DNA of 9,026 nucleotides, from NCBI GenBank assembly GCA_021808665.1, contig JAKBBA010000130.1, forward strand, positions 1-9,026, written 5' to 3'. The notes below the pieces were generated by a model. That model searched no databases. It was given only the letters and a program-made list of their open reading frames with translations, and was not told the origin of the DNA. Source of the stretch: Actinomycetes bacterium (GTDB lineage Bacteria; Actinomycetota; Acidimicrobiia; Acidimicrobiales; Palsa-688). Made by a program: the position numbers and the translations under genes. Of the stretch, positions 7,220 through 9,026 are shown piece by piece (the stretch's first letter is position 1; each line of letters opens with the position of its first letter).

Positions 7220-8226
7220 ACCGGCACCCCCACCGTTTGGCCCATACGTTCTCGTATCCAAGCGACCTGGCTTTCGTATCCCACTTCGAAAGGTACGAGG
7301 GGTATGAAACCGAGCAGTTCTCGGGCTCGAGTCAAGTCGGCCGAGGTCACCCTGACGTCCCCGCGGGCGAAGGGCTGCTGATCGATGAGCAGGTCGCTGC
7401 CACTCAGCTTTGCCAACAACGCCAGGACCTCGGAGATGCTCACATCGCAAGCGCCGCCGATATTGACGGGTAGGCCGGCAACGTGGCCGTCGGCCGCGGC
7501 GACCGTAGCTGCGACGACGTCGGTGACATAGGTGAAGTCACGGCGTTGGCTGCCATCGCCGAGTAGCGTGATCGGCTTCCCTGACAATGCGGCCTCGGCG
7601 AAAAGGCGGAGACCCATGTCGGGTCGTTGACCCGGTCCGAACACGGTGAAGTATCGCAGCGCCGTCGTCTCGATACCTCGGCCGTCTGCATCCAGGCACG
7701 CCCGTTCGGCTTCGAGTTTGCTCTTCCCGTATGGGGAGATCGGCGATAGCGGCGCGTCCTCCCGGAAGGGCACCTCCCCGTCGCCGTACACCGACGATGA
7801 CGACGCGTACACGAGACGCCTGACACCGGCTCTGCGAGCGGCGCTGAGAAGCCGCTCGGTCGCTATCACGTTGTCTCTAACGTAGAGCCCTTCCGAGAAG
7901 AAGCTTGCTCGCACCCCGGCCCGTCCTGCCAGGTGGAATACTACTTCCACCCCGCTCAGATGAGCGTCAAGCGACATGTCTGCCATGTTGCCGACCACGA
8001 GTGTCATTCCGGCGAGGCGTGCCAAGGATGCCGCCCGCATTATCTTCTCGACCGGGTCGTAACTGTCAGTGAAACCATCGATACCTGTAACGCTCCAGCC
8101 GTCGCGCAGCAAGGTACGACACACTTGACTTCCGATGAATCCAGCAGCTCCGGTAACCATTGCACGACGGCCCACATTGGAAAGCATCGCGTCGATCCCA
8201 GCAGGGACATGGGAAGTTTCTGTCAC
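7216..8226 (-). CDS. NAD-dependent nucleotide-sugar epimerase (extended SDR; UDP-glucuronate 4-epimerase-like)
   Basis: This 336-residue cytoplasmic extended short-chain dehydrogenase/reductase should interconvert nucleotide sugars through a 4-keto intermediate. The NAD motif VTGAAGFIGS (24-33) has the Gly-x-x-Gly-x-x-Gly pattern, and Asp50 ends the second strand (GID). HLAGRAGVR (98-106) follows, then the Ser-rich ASSSSVYG (141-148) with the catalytic Ser, and Tyr166/Lys170 in SPYGKSK. RYFTVFGPGQRPDM (191-204) and RRDFTYVTDV (228-237) form the nucleotide-sugar site. The FTDSYDP stretch near 52-58 and the FGPGQRPDM motif resemble UDP-glucuronate 4-epimerases more than GalE, which fits a dehydrogenase in the same operon making UDP-glucuronate. 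UDP-glucose 4-epimerase or a decarboxylase cannot be excluded. The GTG start has AGAGAGG seven bases upstream; an ATG 13 codons further in is weaker. It is the first gene of the operon, 160 bases after the peptidase. Confidence 0.9.
   Translation of the reverse strand: MTETSHVPAGIDAMLSNVGRRAMVTGAAGFIGSQVCRTLLRDGWSVTGIDGFTDSYDPVEKIMRAASLARLAGMTLVVGNMADMSLDAHLSGVEVVFHLAGRAGVRASFFSEGLYVRDNVIATERLLSAARRAGVRRLVYASSSSVYGDGEVPFREDAPLSPISPYGKSKLEAERACLDADGRGIETTALRYFTVFGPGQRPDMGLRLFAEAALSGKPITLLGDGSQRRDFTYVTDVVAATVAAADGHVAGLPVNIGGACDVSISEVLALLAKLSGSDLLIDQQPFARGDVRVTSADLTRARELLGFIPLVPFEVGYESQVAWIRERMGQTVGVPV
7227..7231 (-). promoter_or_regulatory. G-rich ribosome binding site for the GT28-like gene
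   Basis: The minus strand reads GGTGGGGGTGCCGGTATG. The run of G residues seven bases before the ATG can pair with the anti-Shine-Dalgarno. Together with the ATGA overlap it argues against the upstream extension of this reading frame. Confidence 0.45.
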
Positions 8227-8233
8227 TTGGTGA

Positions 8234-8240
8234 CCTCTCT
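8234..8240 (-). promoter_or_regulatory. Shine-Dalgarno deciding the GTG start of the epimerase
   Basis: AGAGAGG on the minus strand stands seven bases before GTG 8226-8224. The last G of this site and the GTG fall inside a small inverted repeat (8222-8234), GTCAC-TTG-GTGAC, which in the mRNA could fold as a five-pair hairpin over the start. Confidence 0.55.
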
Positions 8241-8325
8241 TGTTCCGCTCCGACGAGCATCTTGGGCTCGGGTGGGTTTGCGGAGACAGTGTCGGCTGTC
8301 CAGGTGACGCCTCGATGAGGTGCCG

Positions 8326-8358
8326 ATTAGAAAATACTCATGTCCTGCTGTTGGTCAG
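8326..8358 (-). promoter_or_regulatory. Candidate promoter of the glycan operon
   Basis: The 160-base gap between the peptidase and the epimerase is the only clear non-coding stretch before the operon. Read on the minus strand it holds CTGACC (8358-8353), a 16-base spacer, then TATTTT (8336-8331). A second possible -10, TCTAAT, overlaps it at 8331-8326. This is a local AT-rich island in GC-rich DNA. The -35 and -10 elements match the primary-sigma consensus only in part, so the call is tentative. From 8326 to the GTG start leaves roughly 100 bases for a leader. Confidence 0.3.
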
Positions 8359-8386
8359 GGCAAGGCTGAGCTAGGTAAACGACATA

Positions 8387-9026
8387 TCACGTCGCCAGTC
8401 CAAGCTGGCTGAGCAGGAAAGCCTGCACGCGGGCCTCGTCGCGCCAGCCCTCGTAGCGCCCCGACGGACCTTGGTGGCCGGCCCCCATCTCGATGAAGAA
8501 GACCACCGGGCGGTCTCCTTTTCCGGCGCCGGCCCACCTGAGTTTCGCCACCCACTTCGCGGGTTCCCAGAAGCCGACGCGGGGATCGTTGAGTCCAGCG
8601 GTTACGTACATTGCGGGCCACTGTTCGCGAGCTACGACGTTGTCGTAGGGCGAGTATTCGAGCATCCTTTCGAAGGATGCGGCGTCGTGAAGCGGGTCGC
8701 CCCATTCCTCCCACTCGGTGACCGTCAACGGTAACGAAGGGTCGGACATCGTTGTGACGACGTCGACAAAAGGAACTTCTGCGACTACTGCGCGCCACAG
8801 GTCGGGCCTCATGTTCGTCACTGCTCCCATCAGGAGGCCTCCTGCGCTGCCTCCCCGGGCGGCGATCCGGTCCCGGTTAATCCAGCCTTGGTCGACCAGC
8901 GCTTCGGCGCAGGCAATGAAGTCGCTGAAAGAGTTCGCCTTGCGCTCCATCCGCCCTGCCTCGTGCCAGCCTTTGCCAAGCTCGCCACCGCCGCGCACGT
9001 GCGCTATCGCAAAGACTGCGCCATGG
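8387..9026 (-). CDS. ptrB: Oligopeptidase B (S9A prolyl oligopeptidase family), C-terminal part
   Basis: These are the last 212 residues of a cytosolic serine peptidase that cuts short peptides after basic residues. The frame is open to the right edge, so about two thirds of the protein (propeller domain and the start of the hydrolase domain) lies outside. The fragment starts HGAVFAIAHVRGGGELGKGW, a family signature. The catalytic Ser is in RGGSAGG (codon 8848-8846), the Asp in GLNDPRV (8587-8585) and the His in GAGHQGPSGR (8476-8474), with spacing as in oligopeptidase B. TVTEWEEWG supplies two Glu residues at the positions that bind the basic P1 side chain in the Escherichia coli enzyme (Ser+44 and Ser+46), so trypsin-like specificity is likely retained. 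No defects are seen. It ends 160 bases before the glycan operon and has no evident role in it. No convincing terminator follows the stop. Confidence 0.95.
   Translation of the reverse strand, partial: HGAVFAIAHVRGGGELGKGWHEAGRMERKANSFSDFIACAEALVDQGWINRDRIAARGGSAGGLLMGAVTNMRPDLWRAVVAEVPFVDVVTTMSDPSLPLTVTEWEEWGDPLHDAASFERMLEYSPYDNVVAREQWPAMYVTAGLNDPRVGFWEPAKWVAKLRWAGAGKGDRPVVFFIEMGAGHQGPSGRYEGWRDEARVQAFLLSQLGLAT

Noticed and set aside
7220..7450. N-terminal 77-residue extension of the GT28-like gene
   Set aside because: It would overlap the epimerase coding end by more than 230 bases and has no family similarity. The ATG at 7219 with its ATGA overlap and G-rich site is the better start.
8341..8386. 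Possible terminator after the peptidase gene
   Set aside because: Only four-pair stems such as CCTG/CAGG can be drawn and no T-run follows, so I do not call one.

Overview
The window is a GC-rich bacterial segment in which every gene I can support lies on the minus strand, so the genes read from high to low coordinates. GC-rich third positions, GTG and TTG starts, Arg/Ala-rich proteins and an oligopeptidase B gene suggest an actinobacterium or another high-GC bacterium. This is inference, because no rRNA or other marker gene is present.

Layout, in transcription order. (1) 9026-8387: the C-terminal part of an oligopeptidase B-type serine peptidase, cut by the right edge. (2) 8386-8227: a 160-base gap with an AT-rich patch that may hold a promoter. 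(3) 8226-174: a tightly packed glycan-assembly operon. It encodes an extended-SDR nucleotide-sugar epimerase, a GT28/MurG-like glycosyltransferase (COG4671 type), two GT4 glycosyltransferases, a fused type I ABC exporter and a UDP-glucose 6-dehydrogenase family enzyme. (4) 174-1: the first 58 codons of a previously hidden seventh gene, whose product has an Arg-rich N-terminus and one membrane anchor. It runs off the left edge.

The operon is knit together by stop/start overlaps: ATGA at 7216-7219, TTGA at 4636-4639 and at 3374-3377, and an 8-base overlap at 1599-1606. The remaining gaps are 13 and 16 bases. No terminator or internal promoter was seen, so one transcript probably covers all seven genes.

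A working model follows from the family assignments. The dehydrogenase makes a UDP-uronic acid such as UDP-glucuronate, and the epimerase may convert it to UDP-galacturonate. The three glycosyltransferases build a short glycan, probably on a lipid carrier, and the ABC exporter moves the product or its lipid-linked precursor across the membrane. No Wzx flippase, Wzy polymerase, initiating phosphoglycosyltransferase or chain-length regulator is visible, so the pathway is either partial here or relies on the ABC protein for transport. The individual families are well known. The unresolved parts are the glycan product, the acceptor of the COG4671-like enzyme, and the identity of the truncated membrane gene.
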